From Pleomorphomonas diazotrophica (GTDB taxonomy: Bacteria > Pseudomonadota > Alphaproteobacteria > Rhizobiales > Pleomorphomonadaceae): 64,000 nt of DNA. Location: NCBI RefSeq assembly GCF_002844595.1, contig NZ_PJNW01000016.1, positions 218,827 to 282,826 of the forward strand. The letters run 5' to 3'. Positions 17,717-26,426 of the stretch are shown here, piece by piece. The notes under the pieces were generated by a model. It worked only from the letters and a program-made list of their open reading frames with translations. It did no database searches and was not told the origin of the DNA. Both the position numbers and the translations under genes were made by a program. Each line of letters begins with the position of its first letter. Within the stretch, counting starts at the first letter, position 1.

Positions 17717-17989
17717 TCTCACTCCCCAATGCAGTTGAGCAAAGCAAACCGACGTGACGACAGTTGAAGATGGCGACGACGGCCTCCCAACCGTCGCCGC
17801 CCAGCCGAGGCAAGTTCTCCCGTGCTTCCCTCGATTAATTAATTCACGATGAAGAACCTAGGTCCGTTGAGTCAGACCGTCAATTCAGCCAAAAGCATGA
17901 ACGACAATCGGTTGACTCGGCGCGGGAGTTATCGCATCGCGCGCATGCTCCCGCGCCGGAAAACTTGAATTGTTTCAAAGAACAAGCCG

Positions 17990-19549
17990 TCAGGCGAGCT
18001 TGGCGAACGCAACGTTTCGAGCAAGCCAGCAGCCGATGGTGATCCCCTCGACGGCACCGCTCGTCGAACGGCAAACGCGGACAGTCCAGTCGCCCGGCGC
18101 CGGCGCATCCATGCCGCGAGGGGTGGAGAGCCGCCAGACATCGCCAGCAAAGGGTCTCAGCTGGTGCATCGGACCGCGCCCCAGGAAGCCATCGAATCGG
18201 CCGGCAAAGGCCGGCCCTACCGCCTCGATCTCCAGGGTGGACTCGGTCTCATCGGACCAGTATCGGCCCGCGATGTCCTGCACCCCATCACCGTCGAGGC
18301 GCTCGACCACGCCGCGAAGGTTGTCGCCCGGGCGGTCAAGCCGAAGCCCGCCATCCTCACGGGATAGCAGCATGCCCGTCGAACGGGCGACACCATCCTC
18401 GCCAAAGGTCAGCACCTCGGGTCCGCCGCCAAGGTTGGCGAGAATGGCGTTGCCATGGACGGCCACATCGAGCGAAAGGCCAGATGTCGGCTCGAGATAA
18501 CGTCCGGCCCAACCGGGATCGGCTGGTCCACCGTTTCGTGGCGTCGAGGGTCGGCCAAGAGCCGCCCGCATCACGAAAAGGGCGGCGGCATGGGCGTCGG
18601 CCTCATGGTTGAACATCACCACCACCGACAGCCGCTCGGCCGCCGCGTGCAGGCGGCGAATACGGAAGCCGCGCAAAGCGCCGCCGTGGCCGGTGATGGC
18701 GACCTCGTCGATGCGGTCATGCGCGAGGCCCATTCCATAGCGGGCGGGCCGACCGTCGGCGAAGGTCGACGGTGCCGATAACCGTCTGTAGAGACCATTG
18801 GCATCGTTGCGGGTGCGGTCGATATAGCGCTCCCAGGCGAGCATGTCGTCGAGGGTTGCCGCGACGCCGGCGTCGCCCGACCAGAAGATGCGATTCGCCG
18901 CCGGGAACCAGCCGACGGACGAGTTCCCCTCATGGCCGATCGTGCCGTTGAGCGGTGCCGCCGTGTCGGACGCAAGGCGGGCATCCCGCATGCCGGCCGG
19001 ACCGAAGATGTGGGTTTGATAAAGCTCGGCAAGCGAACGGCCGGACTTCTCCTCGAGGAGATCGGACAGAATGCGGAAGTTGCCGTTGGAGTAGGAGTAC
19101 TGGCTGCCTGGCTCGAAATGAGTGGTCTTCATGCGGGCAAACAATGGCCGCGCGTCCTCGCGTCGGAAGGCGCCCTCGTGGTGGGCGCCGTGCAATACGG
19201 TGAGCGCCCAATAGTCGCGCAGGCCCGAACGGTTGTCGCAGAGCTCCCGGACCGTCGGCCGCCGGCCGCTCAGATTCGGGAGGGCCACGGCAAGTCGCCC
19301 GTCGAGCGAGGATGGGTCGCCGACAAGATCGAGCAGCACGCCGCAGGTCATCTGCTTGCTGATCGAACAGATCGGCAGAAGGCGGGACGGCGTCATTTCG
19401 AGGCCGGTATCGGGGTCGGCATAACCCCAGGCCTCCCGGACGATCACCTCGCCGTCCTTCATCACGCCGACCGCTCCGCCCGGCCCCTTGAAACGCTCCG
19501 GCAGCGAAGCCACGGCAGCGGCAAGGGCGGCACGATCGATCGACGGCAT
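17990..19549 (-). CDS. dap: D-aminopeptidase, serine hydrolase family S12
   Basis: A 519-residue enzyme that matches the Ochrobactrum anthropi D-aminopeptidase (520 residues) along its whole length. The catalytic Ser62 and Lys65 lie in CSISKQ, the Tyr153 motif is YSN, and HGG is at about 288. The DNRSGLRDYWALTVL and KTTHFEPGSQYSYSNGNFRI blocks are near identical to my memory of that enzyme. Two C-terminal beta-barrel domains follow the penicillin-binding-like domain. No signal peptide is seen, so it should release D-amino acids from short peptides inside the cell. It lies next to a NitT-type importer and a DmpA-type gene. Confidence 0.85.
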   Translation of the reverse strand: MPSIDRAALAAAVASLPERFKGPGGAVGVMKDGEVIVREAWGYADPDTGLEMTPSRLLPICSISKQMTCGVLLDLVGDPSSLDGRLAVALPNLSGRRPTVRELCDNRSGLRDYWALTVLHGAHHEGAFRREDARPLFARMKTTHFEPGSQYSYSNGNFRILSDLLEEKSGRSLAELYQTHIFGPAGMRDARLASDTAAPLNGTIGHEGNSSVGWFPAANRIFWSGDAGVAATLDDMLAWERYIDRTRNDANGLYRRLSAPSTFADGRPARYGMGLAHDRIDEVAITGHGGALRGFRIRRLHAAAERLSVVVMFNHEADAHAAALFVMRAALGRPSTPRNGGPADPGWAGRYLEPTSGLSLDVAVHGNAILANLGGGPEVLTFGEDGVARSTGMLLSREDGGLRLDRPGDNLRGVVERLDGDGVQDIAGRYWSDETESTLEIEAVGPAFAGRFDGFLGRGPMHQLRPFAGDVWRLSTPRGMDAPAPGDWTVRVCRSTSGAVEGITIGCWLARNVAFAKLA

Positions 19550-19634
19550 TTTCTACATTCCTACGGTTGGACCACGCGCAGCTAAGGCGGCAACCTCTCG
19601 CCGCGCAAGGCCTTTCCCGCCGAAGAGCGTTCCC

Positions 19635-20453
19635 TCAATGCGACATGGTGGACCGGTGCGCCCATCCGGTCATGCGCTTCTCAACCCAGGCCATGATCGA
19701 GTACATGACGATGCCCTCGACGGCGAGCGCCAGCAGGCCAGCGAAGACCAGGGGCACGTTGAACTGGCTCTGGGCCGAACTCATCAGGTTGCCGAGCCCG
19801 TAGTTGGAGGCCACCGTCTCCGACACCACCGAGCCGACGAAGGCCAGCGTGATCGCCACCTTCAGCGAGCCGAAGAAATAGGGCATCGAGCGGGGAATGC
19901 CGACCTTCAGCATGATGTCGATTTTTTTCGCGCCGAGAGCGCGAAGCACGTCCTCGGTTTCCGGTTCGATGGTGGCGAGACCGGTGGCGACATTGACGAC
20001 GATGGGGAAGAAGGAGATCAGGAAGGCAGTCAGCATGGCCGGCACGGCACCGATGCCGAACCAGATGACCAGGATCGGCACCACCGCCACCTTGGGCACG
20101 GCGTTGAAGCCGATCATCAAGGGGTAGAGGCCGGCGTAGATCACCTTCGACCAGCCGATGAACAGGCCGAGCGCCAGACCGCCCACCACTGCCATCAGAA
20201 AGCCGAGCGTGGTCGTATAGAGCGTCTGCAGCGAGTTCTTCCAGATCGGCGACCAATATTGATAGAGGGCTGCGAAGATGCGGGAAGGCGCCGGCAGCAC
20301 GGTGTAGGGCAGATCGAAGACGCGCACCGAAGCTTCCCAAATGGCGAATAGGGCGATGGTGTAGAGCCAGGGCGATGCCTTCACCCAGTCGATCCTGGCT
20401 ATCAGCGGCTTGGACCGCTCAGGCCTCTGGATATCCTCGACAACGGCACTCAT
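19635..20453 (-). CDS. ABC transporter permease, NitT/TauT (SsuC) type
   Basis: A 272-residue inner-membrane permease. It has about six membrane segments and the docking loop EDVLRALGAKKIDIMLKVGIP. Its ATG overlaps the ATPase stop by 4 bases. The family imports nitrate, sulfonates, taurine, pyrimidine precursors and other small organic molecules. Here the gene lies between a D-aminopeptidase gene and its ATPase, so a D-amino-acid derivative is a reasonable but unproven cargo. Confidence 0.87.
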   Translation of the reverse strand: MSAVVEDIQRPERSKPLIARIDWVKASPWLYTIALFAIWEASVRVFDLPYTVLPAPSRIFAALYQYWSPIWKNSLQTLYTTTLGFLMAVVGGLALGLFIGWSKVIYAGLYPLMIGFNAVPKVAVVPILVIWFGIGAVPAMLTAFLISFFPIVVNVATGLATIEPETEDVLRALGAKKIDIMLKVGIPRSMPYFFGSLKVAITLAFVGSVVSETVASNYGLGNLMSSAQSQFNVPLVFAGLLALAVEGIVMYSIMAWVEKRMTGWAHRSTMSH

Positions 20454-21238
20454 GCCGCCCTCCTTGCATTGGCGATCTCGCCGTGGAGCTGATGGACCAC
20501 GTCATTGAAGGCCTGGTCGTAGGTGATCTCCAGATCGCGCGGCCGCGCGAAGGGCACGCGGTGCTCCCGCAGCACACGCCCGGGGCGGGCGCTCATAACC
20601 AGGATCTTGTCGGCGAGAAACACCGCCTCGCGCAGATCGTGGGTGACCAGGATGATGGTGACGTCCTGTGCGGCGTGCAGGTCGCGGATGACGCACCAGA
20701 GTTCTTCACGCGTGAAGGCATCGAGGGCTCCGAATGGCTCGTCCAGCATCAGGAGCTGCGGCTCATGGATCAGAGCCCGGCAGAGGTTGGCGCGCTGCTG
20801 CATGCCACCGGAGAGCTGCCAGGGATATTTCGACCCGAAGTCCTTGAGGCCGACCACCTCCAGCAGATGCTCGGCTTTCTCCACATATTCCGCCCTGTGG
20901 GCGCGCAGGCGCTTGCGGTGCCTCTCGACGATCTCCAGTGGCAGAAGGATGTTGTCGAGCGTGGTGCGCCACGGCAGCATGCTGGGGTTCTGAAAGGCCA
21001 TTCCGACGATACTCACCGGCTCGGTCACATGCTGACCGGCGACGATGACGTTGCCCGCCTGGGGAATGTGCAGCCCGGTGACAAGGCGCATCAGGGTGGA
21101 CTTGCCGCAGCCGGACGGACCGACCACGGCGGCAAACTCGCCCTTGTCGACCTTGAAGGTGAGATCGGCGACGGCCAGCGTGCCACTCGCCCCGCCATAG
21201 CGCATGTCGACGTTTTCGATGGAGACCAGATGGGTCAT
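20450..21238 (-). CDS. ABC transporter ATP-binding protein, NitT/TauT type
   Basis: A 262-residue ATPase. Walker A GPSGCGKST, Q-loop MAFQNPSMLPWRTTLDNILLP, signature LSGGMQQRANLCRAL and Walker B LMLDEPFGALDAFTREEL are in order. ATG 21238 (MTHLVSIENVDMRYGG) is preferred over the upstream TTG 21253. Stop and start overlap with the permease gene. The H-loop is in ILVTHDLREAVFLAD. Confidence 0.87.
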   Translation of the reverse strand: MTHLVSIENVDMRYGGASGTLAVADLTFKVDKGEFAAVVGPSGCGKSTLMRLVTGLHIPQAGNVIVAGQHVTEPVSIVGMAFQNPSMLPWRTTLDNILLPLEIVERHRKRLRAHRAEYVEKAEHLLEVVGLKDFGSKYPWQLSGGMQQRANLCRALIHEPQLLMLDEPFGALDAFTREELWCVIRDLHAAQDVTIILVTHDLREAVFLADKILVMSARPGRVLREHRVPFARPRDLEITYDQAFNDVVHQLHGEIANARRAA

Positions 21239-21301
21239 TGTCTCGCTTTTCAAAGAAAGCAGAACCGGCCGAGGGATCTCGGCCGGCCCGCGACGCCTCG
21301 G

Positions 21302-22342
21302 TCAGGGCAGCTTGCGTTCGCCTTCCGGCGGCAGGAAGCTCGCATCGAACACCTTGTCGGCGGTCACAGCGCCCTTGAGGCCCATCGATGTCTTCAGCGT
21401 CTCGATGGCGGCGGCGAGTCGCGCCGGATCCACGCCGCCCATGCCATGCTCGACGACATAGGGCGTCTTGATGTTCTGGCCGTTGGCCATGGTGAGGCGC
21501 TCGAGCTCGATGTCGGGGTTCAGCGTCTCGTTACGCTTCAGCACGGCGTCGACACCCTCCTGAGGGTTGGCGACGGCATCGGCAAAGCCCTTGGCAAGCG
21601 CCTTCAGCACGCCCTTCACCACCTCCGGGTTCTTGGCGGCAAAGTCGGTGTTGACGGTGACGGTGTTGCCGTAGAGGTTGAGACCGTGCTCGGCCATCAG
21701 GATCGGCACAATGTCGTCAGCCGGCACGCCCTGGGCCTTGAGGTTCAGAATCACCGAGAAGGAGAAGCCGAAGACCGCGTCGACGTCGCCCTTGGCCAGC
21801 ATCGGCTCGCGCACTGGGAAGCCGACCGACTCGAGCGTGATCTTGCTGTCGTCGATGCCGGCCACCGCCTTGAAGGCCTTCCACTGGGCGAAGGCGCCAT
21901 CCGGCGGCGGCGCGCCCAGCTTCTTGCCCTCAAGCGACTTTGGATCGTCGGTCACGCCGAGCGACTTGCGACCGACGATCGCAAAAGTCGGCCGTTCGTA
22001 GACCATGAAGACGCCCTTGATCTTCTGCGAGGGATCCTCGTCGAGCAGCTTGATCAGCGAGTTGATATCGCCGAAGCCCATGTCGTAGGTGCCGGTGGCG
22101 ACGCGCGAAATGGCCTCCACCGAACCATTGCCGCTGTCGATGGTGACATCCAGCCCCTCGGCCTTGAAATATCCCTTGTCGAGCGCCAGCAGGAAGCCGG
22201 CGGCCGGCCCCTCGAACTTCCAGTCGAGCGTGAACTTGACGGGCGTATCGGCAAAGGCGGCCGGCACGGCGGCGAGCGAGGCGATTCCCGCAAGACCGGC
22301 GAGCGCGGCCCTCGCAGCAAGGCGGCGGGCGGATTTCAGCAT
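21302..22342 (-). CDS. ABC transporter substrate-binding protein, NMT1/THI5-like
   Basis: A 346-residue periplasmic protein. The signal peptide begins MLKSARRLAARAALAGLAG and ends near AFA. The mature protein starts VKFTLDWKFEGPAAGFLLAL, the typical NMT1/SsuA fold opening, then GYFKAEGLDVTIDSGNG. ATG 22342 is preceded by AGGGGA at normal distance. Proteins of this type bind pyrimidine precursors, sulfonates or other small anions. It is transcribed leftward ahead of the ATPase, permease and dap genes. Confidence 0.85.
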   Translation of the reverse strand: MLKSARRLAARAALAGLAGIASLAAVPAAFADTPVKFTLDWKFEGPAAGFLLALDKGYFKAEGLDVTIDSGNGSVEAISRVATGTYDMGFGDINSLIKLLDEDPSQKIKGVFMVYERPTFAIVGRKSLGVTDDPKSLEGKKLGAPPPDGAFAQWKAFKAVAGIDDSKITLESVGFPVREPMLAKGDVDAVFGFSFSVILNLKAQGVPADDIVPILMAEHGLNLYGNTVTVNTDFAAKNPEVVKGVLKALAKGFADAVANPQEGVDAVLKRNETLNPDIELERLTMANGQNIKTPYVVEHGMGGVDPARLAAAIETLKTSMGLKGAVTADKVFDASFLPPEGERKLP

Positions 22343-22502
22343 GACGTTCCCCTTATAGGCTTGGAATAACGCCATTTTGTCGGATGAACGCATGCGATTG
22401 CAAGACAAAATGCTCAATGTCTAAGCAACTAGCACTATGCCTGCGATTTAGACAATCCGTTGGATGACTTTGCGCTGATAGTAGGCAATCCTCTGTGGAC
22501 TA

Positions 22503-23624
22503 TCACTCCGTCCGACCGAAGGTCGCCGCCAGCCAGTCATGCGGCAGCGCCGGCACGAAGTTGCCGTCCCGGCCGGTCATGTCGGCGTTGGCGACGAGCG
22601 CGTTGAGGATGGCCTCTTCGACTGCCTGAACGGTGGCGTCGAAGAAGGGATCGATATCGACATCCGGGATTGCCGAGAGCAACGCGAGGTGGCCGGTGCG
22701 CCCCAAGGCGGCCTCGCCGTTGGCGGTCGAAAAGGCAAGGAAGATGTCGCCGGAAGAGTTGTAGCCGAGGCCTCCGGTCCAGGCGATGCCGAGCGGCACC
22801 CGCCGCGCCAAGCGTTTCAGCTGGTGCGGCAGGAGCGGCGCATCGGTGGCGACAATGGCGATGATCGAGCTTTTCTCGGCGCGGGGTGTGCTCTCGACGA
22901 GGCGCGGCTCGGCGAGCTCGACGCCGGCTCGATGACCACGGATCATGAGATTGCGCCGCTCCCCGAAGTTGCTCTGAACGAACACCCCTAGCGTGAAGGT
23001 TTTTCCCGCCCAGCGGACGACGCGGGACGCCGTGCCGGAACCGGCCTTGAAGTCGAAGGTGCACATGCCTGTGCCGCCACCGACCGAGCCCTCTTCGATC
23101 GGCCCAGGCACCGCGCCGTCAAGTGCGGCGAAGACATGCGCGTCGGTCAGATGGTGGCCGTTGATGTCGTTCAGAAAGCCATCGTAGGTCTCGCCCGCCA
23201 CCGGTAGCCCCCAGGCCGAAGCGAGGGCTTCCGGCCTGTTGGACGCCACCCATTTCAACGTCGCATCGTGGGCGACTCCGAGAGAATGGGTATTGGTGAT
23301 GGTGATCGGCAGGCTGAAGGCGCCCACCTCCTCGATGAGATGGATGCCGGTGAGTTCGCCATTGCCGTTCCCGGAGAAGAAACCGGCATAGCAGGGCTGG
23401 TCGATCGCTGCATTGGGCCGCGGCAGGATGGCCGTCACGCCTGTTCGCACCGGACCGCGACCGACGCTGAGCGGTCCCTCGCCGGAAATCAGCGTGGTGT
23501 AGCCGACACTGACGCCGGGAACGTCGGTGATGGCGTTGAAGATGCCCGGCTCGCCATCAAAGGACATGGCGAAGGCACGGGCGCGCGGCAGGCCCGACGG
23601 CGTTGAGAAATGGAAGTCAGTCAC
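22503..23624 (-). CDS. dmpA: P1-family peptidase, DmpA-type aminopeptidase (S58)
   Basis: A 373-residue Ntn-like hydrolase matching the DmpA family (375 residues), L-aminopeptidase/D-amidase enzymes that split themselves into two chains. Typical blocks are GVRTGVTAILPR-like at residues 60-69, GGTGMCTFDFKAG (183-195) and RGHRAGVEL. The processing region is SSIIAIVATDAPLLPHQLKR (about 252-271), whose first Ser pair should include the nucleophile. The residue before it is Ser or Lys, not the usual Gly. It is the first gene of the leftward D-aminopeptidase/ABC cluster, 160 bases ahead of the binding protein. Confidence 0.8.
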   Translation of the reverse strand: MTDFHFSTPSGLPRARAFAMSFDGEPGIFNAITDVPGVSVGYTTLISGEGPLSVGRGPVRTGVTAILPRPNAAIDQPCYAGFFSGNGNGELTGIHLIEEVGAFSLPITITNTHSLGVAHDATLKWVASNRPEALASAWGLPVAGETYDGFLNDINGHHLTDAHVFAALDGAVPGPIEEGSVGGGTGMCTFDFKAGSGTASRVVRWAGKTFTLGVFVQSNFGERRNLMIRGHRAGVELAEPRLVESTPRAEKSSIIAIVATDAPLLPHQLKRLARRVPLGIAWTGGLGYNSSGDIFLAFSTANGEAALGRTGHLALLSAIPDVDIDPFFDATVQAVEEAILNALVANADMTGRDGNFVPALPHDWLAATFGRTE

Positions 23625-23701
23625 GGCCGGTGCATCTCCGAGTTCCTAGAGCTTTTCGGTGAACTCAGTTTACCAGAAAAGCTCCATCTCCTTGTCAAGA
23701 C

Positions 23702-23745
23702 GCAACTCCGGACGCAAAACCGGTTCCCACTTTTGCTGGAGTTGC
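23702..23745. repeat. Rhizobiales-type palindromic repeat with AAAACCGGTTCCCACTTTT core
   Basis: Outer arms GCAACTCC and GGAGTTGC and inner arms GCAAAA and TTTTGC enclose CCGGTTCCCAC. The 19-base core AAAACCGGTTCCCACTTTT is identical to that at 42895-42913, while the stems differ but still pair. This is the mark of a dispersed structured repeat. Confidence 0.65.
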
Positions 23746-23790
23746 TCTAGTAGAAGATGCAGGATAATTGCCTTCCAGGCCGGAAAGGCA

Positions 23791-23849
23791 AGAGTGGTCG
23801 ATCGATGCCGGGTCAACGAGGAGGCCACTCTCGCCGGCATCGATCGACC
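23791..23849. repeat. Interleaved inverted repeats (pseudoknot-like order)
   Basis: Segment order is X (AGAGTGG, 23791-23797), Y (GGTCGATCGATGCCGG, 23796-23811), X' (CCACTCT, 23825-23831) and Y' (CCGGCATCGATCGACC, 23834-23849). X pairs with X' and Y pairs perfectly over 16 bases with Y'. The two pairings cross, so they could form a pseudoknot or two competing hairpins. No T-run follows. Its function is unknown. Confidence 0.6.
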
Positions 23850-23899
23850 GACCCGACAAGACCAGGAGATGCGGCGGACCTGGTTTCACCGGGTTGTAG

Positions 23900-23927
23900 T
23901 TTGGAAAGCAACTGTACTCTTTCCAAA
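23900..23927. repeat. Perfect 9-bp hairpin in AT-rich gap
   Basis: Arms TTTGGAAAG and CTTTCCAAA are 10 bases apart. It starts the AT-rich part of the dmpA-pleD gap. It could be an operator or RNA hairpin; no neighbouring gene has its start near it. Confidence 0.45.
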
Positions 23928-24162
23928 ATCACTAGACTATCAACACTATTGTTCTAACGTTTTAACGAATTATTTACAACATCATCGCCGCAAAACTCAG
24001 CATTTTGATGTATTAATCATAAACGGGTAACCTTAATTTCTTGAGCGAAGGCGCACAGAGGGGATCGCCGGACTCATTACCGAATCCAACGAAGACAGCC
24101 GCGGAAGCCACATGCCATTGGTTTGCAACGGCCGCTTCGATACGGTTGAACAGAGGGCTTGG

Positions 24163-25533
24163 TCAGGCGGCAGCGAGAACGACGCGGTTCCGGCCTTCCG
24201 CCTTGGCGCGGTAGAGGGCGTTGTCGGCGCGCTTCAGGAGCGACTCCGGCGTGTCGCCTTCATGCAGGATATAGGCGGCGCCGACGGAAATGGTCACGTC
24301 GACGAACTCCGCGCCGCCATGAATGGCGAAGGGATCGCGAGCGATCTTGGTGCGCAGCCGTTCGGCGACGATGGACGCTATGCCATAGTCGGTCTCCGGC
24401 ATGACGATGACGAACTCCTCGCCGCCGAAACGGCAGGGCAGATCGAGGGCCCTCAGGTTGCGGCGGATGCGGGTCGCAAACTCTCGGAGGATCTCGTCGC
24501 CGGCATCGTGGCCGTGGGTGTCGTTGACCTTCTTGAAATAGTCGATGTCGACGATCAGAAGCGACAGGTCACCCTTCTTCTCGGTGGCGCGTTCGACGAG
24601 GGCGGAGAGATGCGAGTCGAGGTAGCGGCGATTGTAGAGACCGGTGAGCGCATCGGTGATGGCGAGCTCCATCGTCTGCAGCACGCTGGCGCGCAGCCGG
24701 TCGGTGTAGCGCTTGCGGCGGATCTGGGTGCGGCAGCGGGCGGTGAGTTCCTGGGCGTCCACCGGGCGGATCAGATAGTCGTTGATACCGAGCTCGAGGC
24801 CGCGCGTCAGGCGACCGCCTTCCTCGGGGTCGGCGATCAGCAGGATCGGCAAGAGACGCGTCCGGTCGAGCGATCTCAACTGCGAACAGAGACGTAGCGC
24901 GTCGTAATCGTCGAGAGCCATGGAGATCATGGCGAGGTCGTAATTGCCCTCGGCGGCGCGGAACAACGCCTCCTGCGGGTTGGTCTCGATGTCGACGGCC
25001 ATTTCGCTCGATAGCGCCTGAGCAATGCGCACGTAGGCCGAGCGACGATCCTCCACCAGCAGCACCCGGCCTGGCGCGCGAGCGGTGAGGTCGGCATAGG
25101 TCATTGCTCGATCGAAGGCGACGGAACCCTGGTTGGCCCTGAGGTCGAGCTCGTCGGTGAGCTGCTTCAGACGGACGAGGCTCTTGACGCGGGTGATGAG
25201 CTGGACGTCGGAGACCGGCTTGGTGAGGAAGTCGTCAGCGCCGGCCTCAAGTCCCAGAACGCGATCGGCAGGCTGGTCGAGCGCGGTGACCATGATCACC
25301 GGCAACTGCGTGGTCTTGGGGTTGGCGCGAATGCGGCGACAGACCTCGAAGCCGTCCATTCCCGGCATCATGACGTCGAGAAGAACGATGTCGTAGGCGG
25401 CATTGTCCAGCATGGCCAGCGCCTCGGCACCGGAGGTGGCAGTGTGGACATCGAAATACTCGGCGGTGAGGCGGGCCTCCATGAGGCGCACGTTGACCAT
25501 GATGTCGTCGACAACAAGAATACGCGCTGTCAT
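24163..25533 (-). CDS. pleD: PleD-type response regulator and diguanylate cyclase
   Basis: A 456-residue cytoplasmic protein with the PleD layout REC-REC-GGDEF (Caulobacter PleD has 454 residues). The first receiver has the acid pair D9/D10, phospho-acceptor D53 and K105. The second receiver lacks a clear acceptor Asp and acts as an adaptor in PleD. The cyclase active site is GGEEF, and the inhibitory RxxD site (RALD) sits five residues before it, so product feedback is expected. It makes cyclic di-GMP on phosphorylation. ATG 25533 follows GGAAG. It lies 28 bases after divK and completes the same operon. Confidence 0.93.
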   Translation of the reverse strand: MTARILVVDDIMVNVRLMEARLTAEYFDVHTATSGAEALAMLDNAAYDIVLLDVMMPGMDGFEVCRRIRANPKTTQLPVIMVTALDQPADRVLGLEAGADDFLTKPVSDVQLITRVKSLVRLKQLTDELDLRANQGSVAFDRAMTYADLTARAPGRVLLVEDRRSAYVRIAQALSSEMAVDIETNPQEALFRAAEGNYDLAMISMALDDYDALRLCSQLRSLDRTRLLPILLIADPEEGGRLTRGLELGINDYLIRPVDAQELTARCRTQIRRKRYTDRLRASVLQTMELAITDALTGLYNRRYLDSHLSALVERATEKKGDLSLLIVDIDYFKKVNDTHGHDAGDEILREFATRIRRNLRALDLPCRFGGEEFVIVMPETDYGIASIVAERLRTKIARDPFAIHGGAEFVDVTISVGAAYILHEGDTPESLLKRADNALYRAKAEGRNRVVLAAA

Positions 25534-25560
25534 CACACACACTTCCGTTCCGGCAGACGC

Positions 25561-25932
25561 CTACTGGTCGCCGATATAGGTACGCACCGTCTCGATGAAC
25601 TTTGAAACCGAAATCGGCTTGGAAATATACGCCTCGCAGCCTCCCTGCCGGATGCGTTCCTCGTCCCCCTTCATGGCGAAGGCGGTGACCGCGACCACCG
25701 GGATCGAGCGCAGCTCGTCATCTTCCTTCAGCCACTTGGTGACCTCCAGCCCCGACACTTCCGGAAGCTGGATGTCCATGAGGATGAGATCCGGTCGGTG
25801 GGTGCGCACCAGGTCCAGGGCCTCGATCCCGTTCCGTGTCTGAATCGTGCGGTAGCCATGCGCTTCCAGGAGATCATGGAAGAGCTTCATGTTGAGCTCG
25901 TTGTCCTCGACGATGAGAACTGTCTTGGCCAT
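25561..25932 (-). CDS. divK: DivK single-domain response regulator
   Basis: A 123-residue receiver-only protein. [18 protein letters not shown] opens with the acid pocket, D53 in [10 protein letters not shown] is the phosphate acceptor and K105 is in AYISKPIS, all at the positions found in Caulobacter DivK. DivK works with PleC/DivJ histidine kinases to control CckA and thus CtrA. The frame is open far upstream, but ATG 25932 with GGAAAGAGAG before it gives the normal length. It precedes pleD, the classic alphaproteobacterial order. Confidence 0.93.
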   Translation of the reverse strand: MAKTVLIVEDNELNMKLFHDLLEAHGYRTIQTRNGIEALDLVRTHRPDLILMDIQLPEVSGLEVTKWLKEDDELRSIPVVAVTAFAMKGDEERIRQGGCEAYISKPISVSKFIETVRTYIGDQ

Positions 25933-26105
25933 TCGACTCTCTTTCCACCTCGCGCGCCGGTCGGACCGGGTGCTCGGCGGGTTCTCATTCCGGCGCACTC
26001 GGCTTGTACGCAGGAACGCCTTCCGGTGGGATAGGTTGCCGCACTGATTCCAGTATAACAAATATAGTACGGATTCCTTTAGCAATCCCAAACGGTGGAC
26101 CGAAC

Positions 26106-26393
26106 ATGCCCATTGATAAAAGGCTTAGCGTCGAGGCAGCGGAGGAGTTGGCGATTTCCGCCCTCGCCTACCTTGCAGGAAATCCTGACGCTCTGGGCCG
26201 CTTCCTGTCACTTTCTGGCATTGGGCCGTCCGACCTTAGGGCTGCGGCGCGCGAACCCGGCTTTCTCGTCGGCGTGTTGGAATTTTTTCTCGCCGACGAG
26301 TCTCTGCTGCTATCCTTCGTCGAGGAGGCGCAGGTGAGGCCGACAATGATGGCGGCGGCACGGCATGTGCTGGCCCGCGACTTCGAGTTCTGA
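26106..26393 (+). CDS. DUF3572-family protein
   Basis: A 95-residue acidic, mostly helical protein: [27 protein letters not shown], then [25 protein letters not shown]. This matches the DUF3572 family, found in Hyphomicrobiales and often next to divK. Its role is unknown. I start at ATG 26106 (MPIDKRLS) because the upstream extension lacks a family match. It diverges from divK and is followed 33 bases later by dinB. Confidence 0.85.
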   Translation: MPIDKRLSVEAAEELAISALAYLAGNPDALGRFLSLSGIGPSDLRAAAREPGFLVGVLEFFLADESLLLSFVEEAQVRPTMMAAARHVLARDFEF

Positions 26394-26426
26394 CCGACCA
26401 GCGGGGCTAGGTCGGCGGGGGCGAAC

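Larger units (their letters stand above)
23625..24162. other. 538-base intergenic region with repeats and an AT-rich part
   Basis: No convincing gene is seen. From left to right it holds a hairpin GAGCTTTTC/GAAAAGCTC near 23650-23693, a Rhizobiales-type palindrome (23702-23745), a complex interleaved palindrome (23791-23849) and a TTTGGAAAG/CTTTCCAAA hairpin (23900-23927). A distinctly AT-rich stretch follows to about 24030. The dmpA promoter (leftward) must lie in the first part; the pleD gene ends at the right side. Confidence 0.6.

Noticed and set aside
20375-22369. 664-residue plus-strand open frame opposite the NitT-type transporter
   Set aside because: No motif is visible, and the other strand has intact ATPase and binding-protein genes with start sites.
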